A program made the position numbers and the translations under genes. A stretch of DNA of 64,000 nucleotides from Mucilaginibacter geliditolerans. GTDB taxonomy: Bacteria > Bacteroidota > Bacteroidia > Sphingobacteriales > Sphingobacteriaceae. Positions 26,860 to 35,062 of this stretch are shown here, in pieces (position 1 is the stretch's first letter; the number at the start of each line of letters is the position of its first letter). The DNA is taken from positions 186,001 through 250,000 of the forward strand of contig NZ_JACHBY010000006.1 of NCBI RefSeq assembly GCF_014200495.1, read 5' to 3'. The notes under the pieces are model-generated. The model searched no databases and had not been told where the DNA came from. It was given only the letters and a program-made list of their open reading frames with translations.

Positions 26860-26941
26860 TATATGGCCTTTATAATTTCTTCTTTAAATTATAAAGGCCA
26901 TATAAAAGCGGGCAATTACCCCGGCTTTATATGGCCTTTTG
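26860..26941 (-). promoter_or_regulatory. Three-segment mutually exclusive hairpins
   Basis: Segment 1 (26860-26878) and segment 2 (26886-26904) form a perfect 19-bp stem with a 7-nt loop. Segment 3 (about 26926-26940, CTTTATATGGCCTTT) repeats part of segment 1, so segment 2 can pair with either 1 or 3. On the minus strand the array lies between the DUF2383 stop (26960) and the acyltransferase start (26746). Its form resembles an attenuator or a tandem terminator. Confidence 0.6.
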
Positions 26942-26959
26942 CTTTAATTGTGATGTGTT

Positions 26960-27439
26960 TTATGAATTCACCATTTCGGCTGCATCCCTTAACGCTTTAA
27001 CCGAATCATGCGAAGTTTTCAACTCTTTTAAATGGTGTGTTAACAGGGCTACTATCCGTTCATCCTTCCATATCAATTCTTTATCATCGCTCGCATTGCG
27101 GTAAGCGGCGTTGGCCACATCTTCACCATATTCGCAGTCGGACAGGATAGAGTGGCGGTCCTTTTTGGTGAACCTGGCCTTTACATCTATCCAGGCATGG
27201 TAAAACTTACCGGCCAGTGTTGTGCCTGTTGCCGGGTCGCCACCCAATACATGCAGGTGCTCCGTAAGCTCAGCTATGTTTTTTTTGCTTTGTTCTATGT
27301 ACTTCGAAAACAATGTCTTCAAGTCATCGTCTTCCGCTCCCTCAATAGCCTTTTCGTAGCCGGTAATCCTGTCGTAATTAATCTTTACGAGATCATTCAG
27401 GGCTGATATCTGGTGCTCAATGTGCTGTAATATTCCCAT
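26960..27439 (-). CDS. PA2169/DUF2383 four-helix-bundle stress protein
   Basis: The 159-residue all-helical protein has the ferritin-like DUF2383 pattern (ALNDLVKINYDRITGYEKA, then KHLHVLGG-type turn and LLTHHLKELKTSHDSVKAL). Proteins of this group are often stress-associated and of unknown chemistry. The ATG at 27439 is the only sensible start, and it is buried in a strong hairpin (27431-27481). The gene lies 65 nt downstream of the Nramp-type transporter on the same strand, so the two may form one unit. Confidence 0.82.
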   Translation of the reverse strand: MGILQHIEHQISALNDLVKINYDRITGYEKAIEGAEDDDLKTLFSKYIEQSKKNIAELTEHLHVLGGDPATGTTLAGKFYHAWIDVKARFTKKDRHSILSDCEYGEDVANAAYRNASDDKELIWKDERIVALLTHHLKELKTSHDSVKALRDAAEMVNS

Positions 27440-27481
27440 GGCAGTAAATGTTGGTTATTGATTAACACTGCCACGGGAATA
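27431..27481 (-). promoter_or_regulatory. Start-codon-sequestering hairpin of the DUF2383 gene
   Basis: On the minus strand TATTCCCGTGGCAGT (27481-27467) pairs with ACTGCCATGGGAATA (27445-27431) over 15 positions, counting one G-U pair. The second arm contains the ATG start codon (27439-27437). The loop is 21 nt. No U tract follows, so it is not a terminator. It could control translation initiation. Confidence 0.6.
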
Positions 27482-27504
27482 ATTGTTTTTAAAAGCTTTG
27501 CAGA

Positions 27505-28800
27505 TCAGATAGTAAAGAACATGGCTACGGCAGCTATGCCCATCACTCCAAAAGTGGCCCATAACAGTATATGCGATAGCATGCCGCTTTTGTATTCGCC
27601 CATAATTTTCTGATTCCGCGCAATTTTAGCAATAAGAAACAGTAGCGGTACAGCCGCCACTCCATTTAATACAGCCGCATAAACCAGCGCTTTCACCGGG
27701 TCTATACCAACAAAATTTATCATCAGGCCTATTAGCGTAGCTATGGTAATAACGCCATAAAAGCCGTGTGCCTGCTTTAGTTTGAAATTGAGGCTGGCGT
27801 TCCAGTTAACAGCCTCGGCTACAGCATAGGCAGCAGAACCCGACAACACCGGCACTGCCAGCATCCCCAGCCCAATAATGCCTATAGAGAAAATTAGTTT
27901 TGATAAAAAGCCCGCATGCGGAAACGAATGTACCAACGGCTCGAGCGCTTTAGCCGCATCAGCCGAAGTGTTAATATCCCTTACACCGCTGTTATGTAAA
28001 ACGGTAGCAGCAACCAATAAAATGCACCAGGTAGTAATCTCGGAGATGATCATACCGGCATTATTATCCAAACGCATACGTTTTATGCGGTGCCAGCCAA
28101 CAATAGGCTTGTCGTTTTTGATCCTGTTTTTCTCTTTTTCTTCCTCCACCTCCTGTGATGCCTCCCAAAAGAACATATAAGGCGATATAGTAGTGCCCAA
28201 TACCCCGGTAATAATGAAAAGGAATGCAAAAGTAAACTCAAAATGAGGAACAACAGTAGCCCTTAACACAGTTAACCAGGGCTGATGTACTATAAATACC
28301 GTAATAGGGTAGGCCAGCAATGCCAGCGCCAGCCATTTCAGTATCCTGGAATAAACTTTGTAATTGGTAAATATCTCCAATACCAAAATGCTTGCAGTGA
28401 AAAAAAGTGTGAGTATAACAAATGGCACAGGTACCAATAATTGCGCTGCTGACGCCATTGCGCCAATATCGGCACCTATATTTATGGTGTTGGCAATAAC
28501 TACCAGCCCCACCACCGCATATAATACCGGTCGACTGTAATTCTCCTTTACCACGGCGGCTATGCCTTTACCTGTTACCAACCCTATGCGTGCGCAGGCT
28601 TCCTGCACGGCTGTCATAAACGGGAGCATGTATAGGGCCGTCCATAATTGGCCGTAGCCAAACTGTGCCCCGGTTTGTGAGTAGGTAGCAATACCCGATG
28701 GGTCGTCATCAGCGGCGCCAGTGGTCAGGCCCGGGCCCAATAATGTAAAATATCGCCAAATGCGGCTTTTGTTTTTCTTAGGATTGGTTTCAGTCTGCAT
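27505..28800 (-). CDS. Nramp-related divalent metal transporter with altered metal site
   Basis: The 431-residue protein has the Nramp fold with about eleven membrane helices (LGPGLTTGAADDDPSGIATYS). In helix 1 the canonical DPGN is DPSG (Asp33-Gly36). In helix 6 the canonical MPH region reads GTTISPYMFF (201-210), so the position of the metal-binding Met is Ser205. In characterised Nramps this Met favours Mn2+/Fe2+ over hard ions. This protein therefore belongs to a divergent branch, and Mg2+ or another ion is possible. It precedes the DUF2383 stress protein gene. Confidence 0.85.
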   Translation of the reverse strand: MQTETNPKKNKSRIWRYFTLLGPGLTTGAADDDPSGIATYSQTGAQFGYGQLWTALYMLPFMTAVQEACARIGLVTGKGIAAVVKENYSRPVLYAVVGLVVIANTINIGADIGAMASAAQLLVPVPFVILTLFFTASILVLEIFTNYKVYSRILKWLALALLAYPITVFIVHQPWLTVLRATVVPHFEFTFAFLFIITGVLGTTISPYMFFWEASQEVEEEKEKNRIKNDKPIVGWHRIKRMRLDNNAGMIISEITTWCILLVAATVLHNSGVRDINTSADAAKALEPLVHSFPHAGFLSKLIFSIGIIGLGMLAVPVLSGSAAYAVAEAVNWNASLNFKLKQAHGFYGVITIATLIGLMINFVGIDPVKALVYAAVLNGVAAVPLLFLIAKIARNQKIMGEYKSGMLSHILLWATFGVMGIAAVAMFFTI

Positions 28801-29199
28801 TTTCCAGGGGTATGATAGCTAATGCTTAAAGATAGAGAGATAATTGAAGAAATAGCATTAAGATACCATTAAATTGGATTTGTTAACTGTTGTTTGCGGA
28901 GATGAACAAAGGAGAAAATTTTATTTCGATATGAAAATAATTGAGCGTTATCGCCCGTTATAGAAGGGATATTTAAAAACGAATACTCGGCGAACTCCTA
29001 AACTACAGAACGTTGAAAGCTGCCTGTAAATTTATTGCTGTGGCCTTAAGCTGGAGTTCGCTTCGTATTCTTTCCTGTGATCACAGATCGGTAATAAAAG
29101 ATTAGCGACAATCAATCAGCAAAACCAATTATCTACACCTATTTTAAATCTCTTTATTAAATCAGCGATACTAACCGCTCATCACCGATCTCTGACCAA
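28801..29199. repeat. Intergenic gap with two inverted repeats
   Basis: This 399-nt gap holds no gene. Arms 28981-28998 and 29053-29070 (GAATACTCGGCGAACTCC / GGAGTTCGCTTCGTATTC) match at 15 of 18 positions. A second pair, AGATCGGTAATAAAAGATTAG (from ~29085) and CTAACCGCTCATCACCGATCT (to ~29192), is imperfect. Neither matches the TGTCAT superfamily. Confidence 0.65.
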
Positions 29200-29559
29200 T
29201 TAAATCAGCCTGCCCGTTTTCACGGCCTCCTGCAAATTGCTAACCCTGAATTTGGGTTTATATATTTTGTGCGATAAACGCTTTACCCATGCTGCCCTGT
29301 AACCAAACACAGCCTTTATCACCTCTACACCCGGCGAACCTTTCGGGTAGCCGTACTTATACCAGGTGAATTTTGAGTTATCTACCCTGAATGTTTCTAC
29401 AAATTCAGCTAAAAATAGCTCCATCTCAATATCAAAAATAGCCAGGTCGAGATCTATGCTGGTATCCAGGTATATAGCACAAGGGTCAACCTGCTGTATC
29501 TTATACCGGCTACAGTAATCAACAATAAATTCTTTTAACTGGGGCAGCACTTCTTCCAT
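29200..29559 (-). CDS. DUF1493-like small protein
   Basis: The 119-residue protein resembles the DUF1493 group (acyl-carrier-like fold): LKEFIVDYCSRYKI, then TSIDLDLAIFDIEMELFLAEFVETFRVD. The Ser that would carry phosphopantetheine in a true acyl carrier is not obvious. Function is unknown. Neighbours are unrelated and separated by non-coding DNA. Confidence 0.6.
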   Translation of the reverse strand: MEEVLPQLKEFIVDYCSRYKIQQVDPCAIYLDTSIDLDLAIFDIEMELFLAEFVETFRVDNSKFTWYKYGYPKGSPGVEVIKAVFGYRAAWVKRLSHKIYKPKFRVSNLQEAVKTGRLI

Positions 29560-29788
29560 TTATCAGAATAGTATTTTTGGTTATTTGGCTTATATGACGT
29601 TATTCTTCTTAATAAAGTTGCATCTCACGATGCTTTTTAACACTTTTTCACATAATTGCATTTGTTATACTTACCGTGATGTCATTTTTCAAAATCAATT
29701 ATAGCTACTCATAAATAAAACCCGATATTTATAAAACTAAGTCGCCCTGTTTGCGGTTTAAATTATCACGGTTAATACCCTGTTACAA

Positions 29789-30712
29789 ATGGCTTTTATT
29801 GATTATTATAAAATATTAGGTGTAGATAAAAACGCATCAGAAAAAGATATAAAGGGCGCCTACCGCAAACTTGCGCGTAAATACCACCCCGACCTTAACC
29901 CCAACGATGCGGAGGCAAACAAAAAGTTTCAGCAGTTGAATGAGGCCAACGAGGTACTAAGCAATGCTGAAAACCGCAAGAAATACGATCAGTATGGCGA
30001 GAACTGGCAGCATAGTGAAGCTTACGAGCAAGCCCGGCAGCAGCAACAAAACCAGCAGCGAAGCTACGCGGGCGGTTCAGGCGGGCGTAGTTATGAATAT
30101 GAGGGTTTTGGCAACGATGGGGGCGGTGATGATTTCTCCGAATTTTTCCAGTCGATGTTCGGTGGCTCGATGGGTGGCTCCCGCAGGGGCGGCGGTCAGG
30201 CCAAATATCGCGGGCAGGATTTTAATGCCGAACTGCATTTAACCTTGCAGGAAGTTGTAGAGACCCATAAACAAACACTTACCGTTAACGGCAAAAATAT
30301 TCGCATAACCATACCTGCCGGTGTGGAGAACGGACAAACAATAAAAATAAAAGGCCATGGTAGTCCCGGCGTAAACGGCGGACCTGCAGGCGATCTATTT
30401 ATAACTTTTTCAGTGGCAAACGATCCGAAATTTAAAAGACAAGGCAACGACCTGTATAATACCATAAAGCTTAACCTTTACACTGCTGTATTAGGAGGCG
30501 ATATAACTGCCGATACTTTAACAGGTAAAGTAAAGCTCAAGGTAAAACCCGAAACCCAGAATGGTACCAAAGTAAAGCTAAAGGGAAAAGGTATGCCGGT
30601 TTATAAAAAAGAAGGCGAATTTGGCGACCTCTACCTTACTTATGAAATAGAGTTGCCAACCAATCTTACCGATAAGCAAAAGGAATTGTTTGAAGAGTTA
30701 GCCAAATCCTGA
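29789..30712 (+). CDS. cbpA: Type II J-domain co-chaperone, CbpA-like
   Basis: The 307-residue protein has a J domain at 5-70 with the HPD motif at 33-35, which stimulates DnaK ATPase activity. A Gln/Gly-rich linker (~75-130) follows, then two C-terminal substrate-binding beta domains ([18 protein letters not shown] and [14 protein letters not shown]). It has no Cys-rich zinc finger, so it is CbpA-like rather than DnaJ. The cbpM-type gene directly downstream confirms this. Confidence 0.92.
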   Translation: MAFIDYYKILGVDKNASEKDIKGAYRKLARKYHPDLNPNDAEANKKFQQLNEANEVLSNAENRKKYDQYGENWQHSEAYEQARQQQQNQQRSYAGGSGGRSYEYEGFGNDGGGDDFSEFFQSMFGGSMGGSRRGGGQAKYRGQDFNAELHLTLQEVVETHKQTLTVNGKNIRITIPAGVENGQTIKIKGHGSPGVNGGPAGDLFITFSVANDPKFKRQGNDLYNTIKLNLYTAVLGGDITADTLTGKVKLKVKPETQNGTKVKLKGKGMPVYKKEGEFGDLYLTYEIELPTNLTDKQKELFEELAKS

Positions 30713-30730
30713 TATTAAACCTACAAGAAG

Positions 30731-31027
30731 ATGACAAAAGAGCATTTAATAGCAACCAGCGATTTTTGCGTTTACTATAATGTGGAGCGCACCTTTATCA
30801 CTTCATTACAGGAAGCCGGGCTGGTGCAGATAACCGTGGTAAATGAAACCCCTTATATACCCGAAACTGAACTGCAAAAGCTTGAAAAAATGATCCACCT
30901 GCACCATGATTTGGAAATAAATATTGCAGGCATTGAAGCCATCACCCATTTGCTTGACCGTGTTGAGCAAATGCAGACAAATATGCGCAGCTTAAAGAAC
31001 CGGTTGAGGCTTTACGAGGAAGACTAA
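30731..31027 (+). CDS. cbpM: Chaperone modulator CbpM
   Basis: The 98-residue protein has a MerR-like helix-turn-helix start (LIATSDFCVYYNVERTFITSLQEAGLV) and a helical C-terminus (LEKMIHLHHDLEINIAGIEA). CbpM binds the CbpA J domain and blocks its action on DnaK. It lies 18 nt after cbpA in the classic two-gene operon. The adjacent convergent gene ends 6 nt later. Confidence 0.9.
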   Translation: MTKEHLIATSDFCVYYNVERTFITSLQEAGLVQITVVNETPYIPETELQKLEKMIHLHHDLEINIAGIEAITHLLDRVEQMQTNMRSLKNRLRLYEED

Positions 31028-31032
31028 TAATT

Positions 31033-31809
31033 CTATCTTTTCCCGCTTTTAAAAGCTTGCAAAGCCTGTTGCGTAAACTCAGATAACACCAGTTCGCCAC
31101 TCATGGCCGCGCGCTCATTGAGTATATTATCCCAGTCTTCAGTACCCTCCCATAAAATTTGTTTAAGACCGGTAAGCGCTTCGGGGTGGTAAGATGCCAG
31201 TTTTTCGGCAAGGCCGTTAACGGCTTCGTCAAGGCTGGCAATATCAGCATAAACCTCATTGTACAAACCTTTTTGAAGGGCCCACTGCGCGGATTGAAAA
31301 TCAACAGCACGGATGGTTAATTGTGAAAACGCAGGCAATCCTATCTTACGTATAACCGCAGGCGATATTACAAACGGGCCAATGCCAATAGCCAATTCGC
31401 TTAATTTTATTGATGCTGCTTCAGTAGCCAGGCAATAATCTGCCCCGGCAGCCAGGCCTACGCCGCCGCCTACCGATTTACCCTGTACGCGGGCAATAAT
31501 AATTTTTGGCGATTTGCGGCAGGCATTTATCACCCTTGCAAAGCCTGAGAAGAATATGGCCCCGGCTTCCTTATCCTTTATCTGCAACAACTCATCAAAG
31601 CTGGCACCTGCGCAAAAGGTGCGTTCACCTTCACTTTTCAATATAATAACCCGGGTTTGTGCATCGTTGCCCGCCTGCTCAATTTTTGCGGCAAGCTCAT
31701 TAAGCAAGGCTGCAGGTAATGAGTTTTGCGCCGGGTGATAAAAACTAACTGTAGCAACTCCGCTATTATTGATATTTAGGTTTACATTTCCATTGTCGGT
31801 TGCAGGCAT
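31033..31809 (-). CDS. Enoyl-CoA hydratase/isomerase family protein
   Basis: The 258-residue protein has the crotonase fold signatures: ERTFCAGASFDELLQI (first oxyanion-hole strand) and ARVQGKSVGGGVGLAAGADYC (second). A Glu follows in KLSELAIGIGP at the position of one catalytic acid. This identifies a CoA-ester enzyme, possibly a methylglutaconyl-CoA hydratase-like member; the exact substrate cannot be assigned. It is a lone gene, convergent with cbpM. Confidence 0.85.
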   Translation of the reverse strand: MPATDNGNVNLNINNSGVATVSFYHPAQNSLPAALLNELAAKIEQAGNDAQTRVIILKSEGERTFCAGASFDELLQIKDKEAGAIFFSGFARVINACRKSPKIIIARVQGKSVGGGVGLAAGADYCLATEAASIKLSELAIGIGPFVISPAVIRKIGLPAFSQLTIRAVDFQSAQWALQKGLYNEVYADIASLDEAVNGLAEKLASYHPEALTGLKQILWEGTEDWDNILNERAAMSGELVLSEFTQQALQAFKSGKR

Positions 31810-31995
31810 AAGCTGGTGTTTATTTATAATGTGAAAGTACGCAAAACCATTTCCTGTTTTTAAATAAGGTGAATGATAATTTGTGGCGACAATTAGAGTG
31901 AGATTTAAAGTTAAATCCGCATTAACTTAAAGGTAATTAATTAAAATAGCATTATATTTAGATTTTCTATGTTTAAGTCCCTGTAATAAATCTGT

Positions 31996-33099
31996 ATGGA
32001 AACCAGTGGCCCATTTTCCGCATATGAACAGGATGATTTAGAACTAATACCTGATCAGCGGTTGCGTATTGCCCTTGATAATTCCAGGATAGGCTATTGG
32101 GAACTCGACCTGCTTACTTATGAAATGCGCAGCACCGGTACCTGCAAGAAAAATGTAGGATTAACTGCCGATGCTTATCTCGACTACCCTACCCTGCTTT
32201 CGCTCATACACACGGATGATTTGCCGCAGGTGAACGACAGTATGAAAAATGCTGTTGAAAATGAAGGGAAAAGGTATCAGGCGGAGTATAGGATAGTTTA
32301 TGCAAGCAGCCCTATCCGCTGGGTAAAGGCCGATGGCATTGCTTTATTTGAAAATGGTAAAGCTGTGAAAATGCTGGGCACAACCATTGATATTACCGAG
32401 CGTAAGTTAATTGAATTACAAAAAGACGAACTGATAAGCATTGTAAATCATGAAGTAAATACACCCTTAACCAGCATACGCAGCTATTTACAATTACTTG
32501 CGCGCCTAACAGCAGGCAATGCAAACGAAAAGATAAGCCAGATAGTTGAACGTACATCCAAATCGGCAGAGCGATTAAGAAACATTATCAATGATTACCT
32601 GAGCATCTCGCAAAAAACTGGTGCCAGGCTTAATCACCGCAGCGAGGTTTTCAGGCTTGATGAATTGATATGGGAAATTACCGACAATATCCAAACCATA
32701 TCTTTTAGCCATAAAATACAAGTGGAGGCCATGCCCTGTGTTTGGATAGAGGGCGACAGGCAGGGGATTGGGCAAGTATTAACCAACCTGCTTACCAACG
32801 CTATTAAATATTCGCCCAACCGCAATACAGTTGATGTGAACTTAACCGTATACGGGGTTATGCTTAAAGTAGCTGTGCGCGATTACGGCATAGGAATTGC
32901 CGAAAAGGATATTAAAAGGCTGTTCAAAAAGTCGTTCAGGGCTGATAACGGGGCTGATATTGAAGGTACTGGTATGGGCCTGTACATATGCGACGAGATC
33001 ATACACCGCCACAACGGCCAGATAGGAGTTGACAGTCGTGAAGGACTGGGCTCCATATTTCATTTTACCTTGCCCTTTGTTAAATTGCAGCACAGTTAG
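31996..33099 (+). CDS. PAS-domain sensor histidine kinase
   Basis: The 367-residue soluble kinase has one PAS domain (~25-140, ending MLGTTIDITERK), HisKA with His152 in NHEVNTPLTSIRSYLQLL, and HATPase_c with N-box (LTNLLTNAIKYSPN), G1 (VRDYGIGIAEKDI) and G2 (GTGMGLYICDEI). The H-box reads HEVNTPL instead of HELKTPL, as in several cytoplasmic hybrid kinases. It resembles the kinase at 21853 in domain content. No response regulator is adjacent. Confidence 0.92.
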   Translation: METSGPFSAYEQDDLELIPDQRLRIALDNSRIGYWELDLLTYEMRSTGTCKKNVGLTADAYLDYPTLLSLIHTDDLPQVNDSMKNAVENEGKRYQAEYRIVYASSPIRWVKADGIALFENGKAVKMLGTTIDITERKLIELQKDELISIVNHEVNTPLTSIRSYLQLLARLTAGNANEKISQIVERTSKSAERLRNIINDYLSISQKTGARLNHRSEVFRLDELIWEITDNIQTISFSHKIQVEAMPCVWIEGDRQGIGQVLTNLLTNAIKYSPNRNTVDVNLTVYGVMLKVAVRDYGIGIAEKDIKRLFKKSFRADNGADIEGTGMGLYICDEIIHRHNGQIGVDSREGLGSIFHFTLPFVKLQHS

Positions 33100-33107
33100 C
33101 AATTAAT

Positions 33108-34484
33108 TTACAGTAATTTCCCTTTCAATATAACAGCAGCTATGCTAAAATAGATGATCAAGCCGGTAACATCCACCAATGTAGCCACAAATGGTGCCGA
33201 TGAAGTTGCAGGGTCGAGCTTACATTTTTTAAGGATGATAGGGATCATGGAACCGCTTAGTGTTCCCCACATAATGATACCAATGAGGGAGAAAAATATA
33301 GTAACACCAATCAATTCCCAATATTGCCCGTAATTATACCAGCCCAGCCATTGCCAGGCAGCAATACGTATAAAGCCTATGGTACCTAAAATAATCCCAA
33401 GGCACAAGCCCGAGAATGCTTCACGCTTCATTACATACCACCAATCTCTTATGGTAAGCTCCTTTATAGCCAGCGCCCTGATAATTAAAGTAGCCGCCTG
33501 CGAGCCACTATTACCCCCGCTCGACATTACCAGTGGTACAAACAGCGCCAACACAACGGCCTTGGCTATATCATCCTGAAAATGGCCCATGGCAGTAGCG
33601 GTAAGCATTTCGCTTAAAAACAATACAATAAGCCAGCTGCCACGTTTTCGGATAAGTGAAAAAACAGGGGTTTTAACATAAGGGTATTCCAGTGATTCCA
33701 CACCACCAAACTGTTGCAGTTCTTTAGTGGTCTTTTGCTCCGCCAGGTCAATTATGTCGTCAATAGTTATAACACCTATCAGCAGGTTATCATTATTAAC
33801 TACAGGCAATACGGTGCGGTCATACTCTTTAAATTTATTGATGGCTTCATCGGTATTATCCCCAATATTTAGTTTGATGACCACATCATCCATAATATCC
33901 TTTATGGTTTTTGATGGCTCATTCAACACCAAACGCCTTACCGGGATGTCGTCAATTAATTTCCCCTCTCCATCAATTACATAAATCACATTTGCCGTAT
34001 CTGAGTCTGCCTGATTTTTACGCAGATGCTCACTGGCCTCGGCAATGGTCATGCCCTCGGTAATCGCAGCAAAATCGGTATTAACCAACCGGGCCACACT
34101 CTGCTTAGGATAACCCAGCATATCACATGTGGCCTTTTTATTCTTATCATCCAGGTAATCCAGGTATTTGGAGCGGTCGATAGGTTTTAAGGAAACAAAG
34201 TATGAGTACCTGTCGGTTGAGTTGATATGATTTAGAATATAAATTGCATCCTTAGGCTCAAGCTTGCAAATGATCTTATGCTGAAGAAAATGGCTAAGGT
34301 AAACAAACAGGGTTGCTTTCTTTTTTTCAGGAAATTCAATAAATGAATTGTATGCCGTGTTAAAAGGCAATGTATCCAGTATTTTGGCAACATCAGCAGG
34401 GTGTATCTCTGTATTAGTGCCAGGATGAAGCAGGGATTTAAGATCGCCGCTTACTATCTTATCCTTAATGTCCTTTAAATTCAT
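33108..34484 (-). CDS. mgtE: Magnesium transporter MgtE
   Basis: The 458-residue protein has the MgtE layout: N domain (residues ~15-125), two CBS domains (~130-250) that sense intracellular Mg2+, and five membrane helices at the C-terminus, with the conserved pore region PLVMSSGGNSGSQAATLIIR. It imports Mg2+ as a dimer. The stop lies 8 nt from the convergent kinase gene. Confidence 0.95.
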   Translation of the reverse strand: MNLKDIKDKIVSGDLKSLLHPGTNTEIHPADVAKILDTLPFNTAYNSFIEFPEKKKATLFVYLSHFLQHKIICKLEPKDAIYILNHINSTDRYSYFVSLKPIDRSKYLDYLDDKNKKATCDMLGYPKQSVARLVNTDFAAITEGMTIAEASEHLRKNQADSDTANVIYVIDGEGKLIDDIPVRRLVLNEPSKTIKDIMDDVVIKLNIGDNTDEAINKFKEYDRTVLPVVNNDNLLIGVITIDDIIDLAEQKTTKELQQFGGVESLEYPYVKTPVFSLIRKRGSWLIVLFLSEMLTATAMGHFQDDIAKAVVLALFVPLVMSSGGNSGSQAATLIIRALAIKELTIRDWWYVMKREAFSGLCLGIILGTIGFIRIAAWQWLGWYNYGQYWELIGVTIFFSLIGIIMWGTLSGSMIPIILKKCKLDPATSSAPFVATLVDVTGLIIYFSIAAVILKGKLL

Positions 34485-34555
34485 AAATCAAATTAAGCAG
34501 GGCTAATATAGCTACTTAAATGCTGAGCAAAGGCAACTCAAAATAAAATGTTGAG

Positions 34556-34660
34556 CCCTTGCCCGGGTCGCTTTGCACGCACTCCGTTGACTCACCCCGA
34601 CTTCTCCGCGATCCAGCGCATTGTCGACCCTCTCTTCGCTGCGCGCAAAGAGGGTGTAGG
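34556..34660. repeat. GC-rich intergenic element with hairpin
   Basis: This block between mgtE and the PspC gene is much more GC-rich than its surroundings and contains ACCCTCT...AGAGGGT at 34627-34655. It resembles a dispersed repeat but I see no second copy in the window. Confidence 0.4.
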
Positions 34661-34683
34661 AAATAAGAGCTTTTTATTGAAGA

Positions 34684-34905
34684 TTAAAGATCCGTAACCC
34701 GTGTATGCACACGCTTTACGTAATTCCTGATATCGAGGACTATGCCGGCAAATATGTAGAATATAAGGGGAAAGCCTACCGCCAGGAATGAAGAATAGAT
34801 AAAAAACAGGCGTATTTTACTGATCGATACATTAAAGCGCTCGCCAAGATAGGTACATACCCCGAAAGAGTAGCGTTCAAAAAAAGTGAGTATCCGTTGC
34901 AACAT
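34684..34905 (-). CDS. Short PspC-domain membrane protein
   Basis: The 73-residue protein is a single PspC-like domain: FGVCTYLGERFNVSISKIRLFF and then a hydrophobic segment (LAVGFPLIFYIFAGIVLDI). PspC proteins sense or respond to inner-membrane stress. This one is close to the minimal domain size. It is the last gene of a minus-strand group with a 33-residue microprotein and a DUF2851 gene. Confidence 0.8.
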   Translation of the reverse strand: MLQRILTFFERYSFGVCTYLGERFNVSISKIRLFFIYSSFLAVGFPLIFYIFAGIVLDIRNYVKRVHTRVTDL

Positions 34906-34945
34906 ATCAGCCTTAAAAATAGGTAATTTTTATAAAATTAAGCGC

Positions 34946-35047
34946 TCACTTTATAAGTGGCTTAATTAAATATTTGTAAATTAAATAAATGGCGGCTAAA
35001 AGTATAGCACCATTAAACGCAGACCATAATGATAATCCTACTTGCAT
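34946..35047 (-). CDS. 33-residue single-pass membrane microprotein
   Basis: An ATG at 35047 opens a 33-codon frame (MQVGLSLWSAFNGAILLAAI, then YLIYKYLIKPLIK) ending in TGA. It has one hydrophobic helix and a basic C-terminal end, as in small membrane proteins. It fills the gap between the DUF2851 gene (15 nt upstream) and the PspC gene (40 nt downstream), all on the same strand. No family is recognisable, and the short length leaves chance as an alternative. Confidence 0.5.
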   Translation of the reverse strand: MQVGLSLWSAFNGAILLAAIYLIYKYLIKPLIK

Positions 35048-35062
35048 GGTTAATTAGCAAAT

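Noticed and set aside
26860..26941. CRISPR-like short repeats.
   Set aside because: Only three partly overlapping inverted segments without regular spacers; no cas genes in the window.
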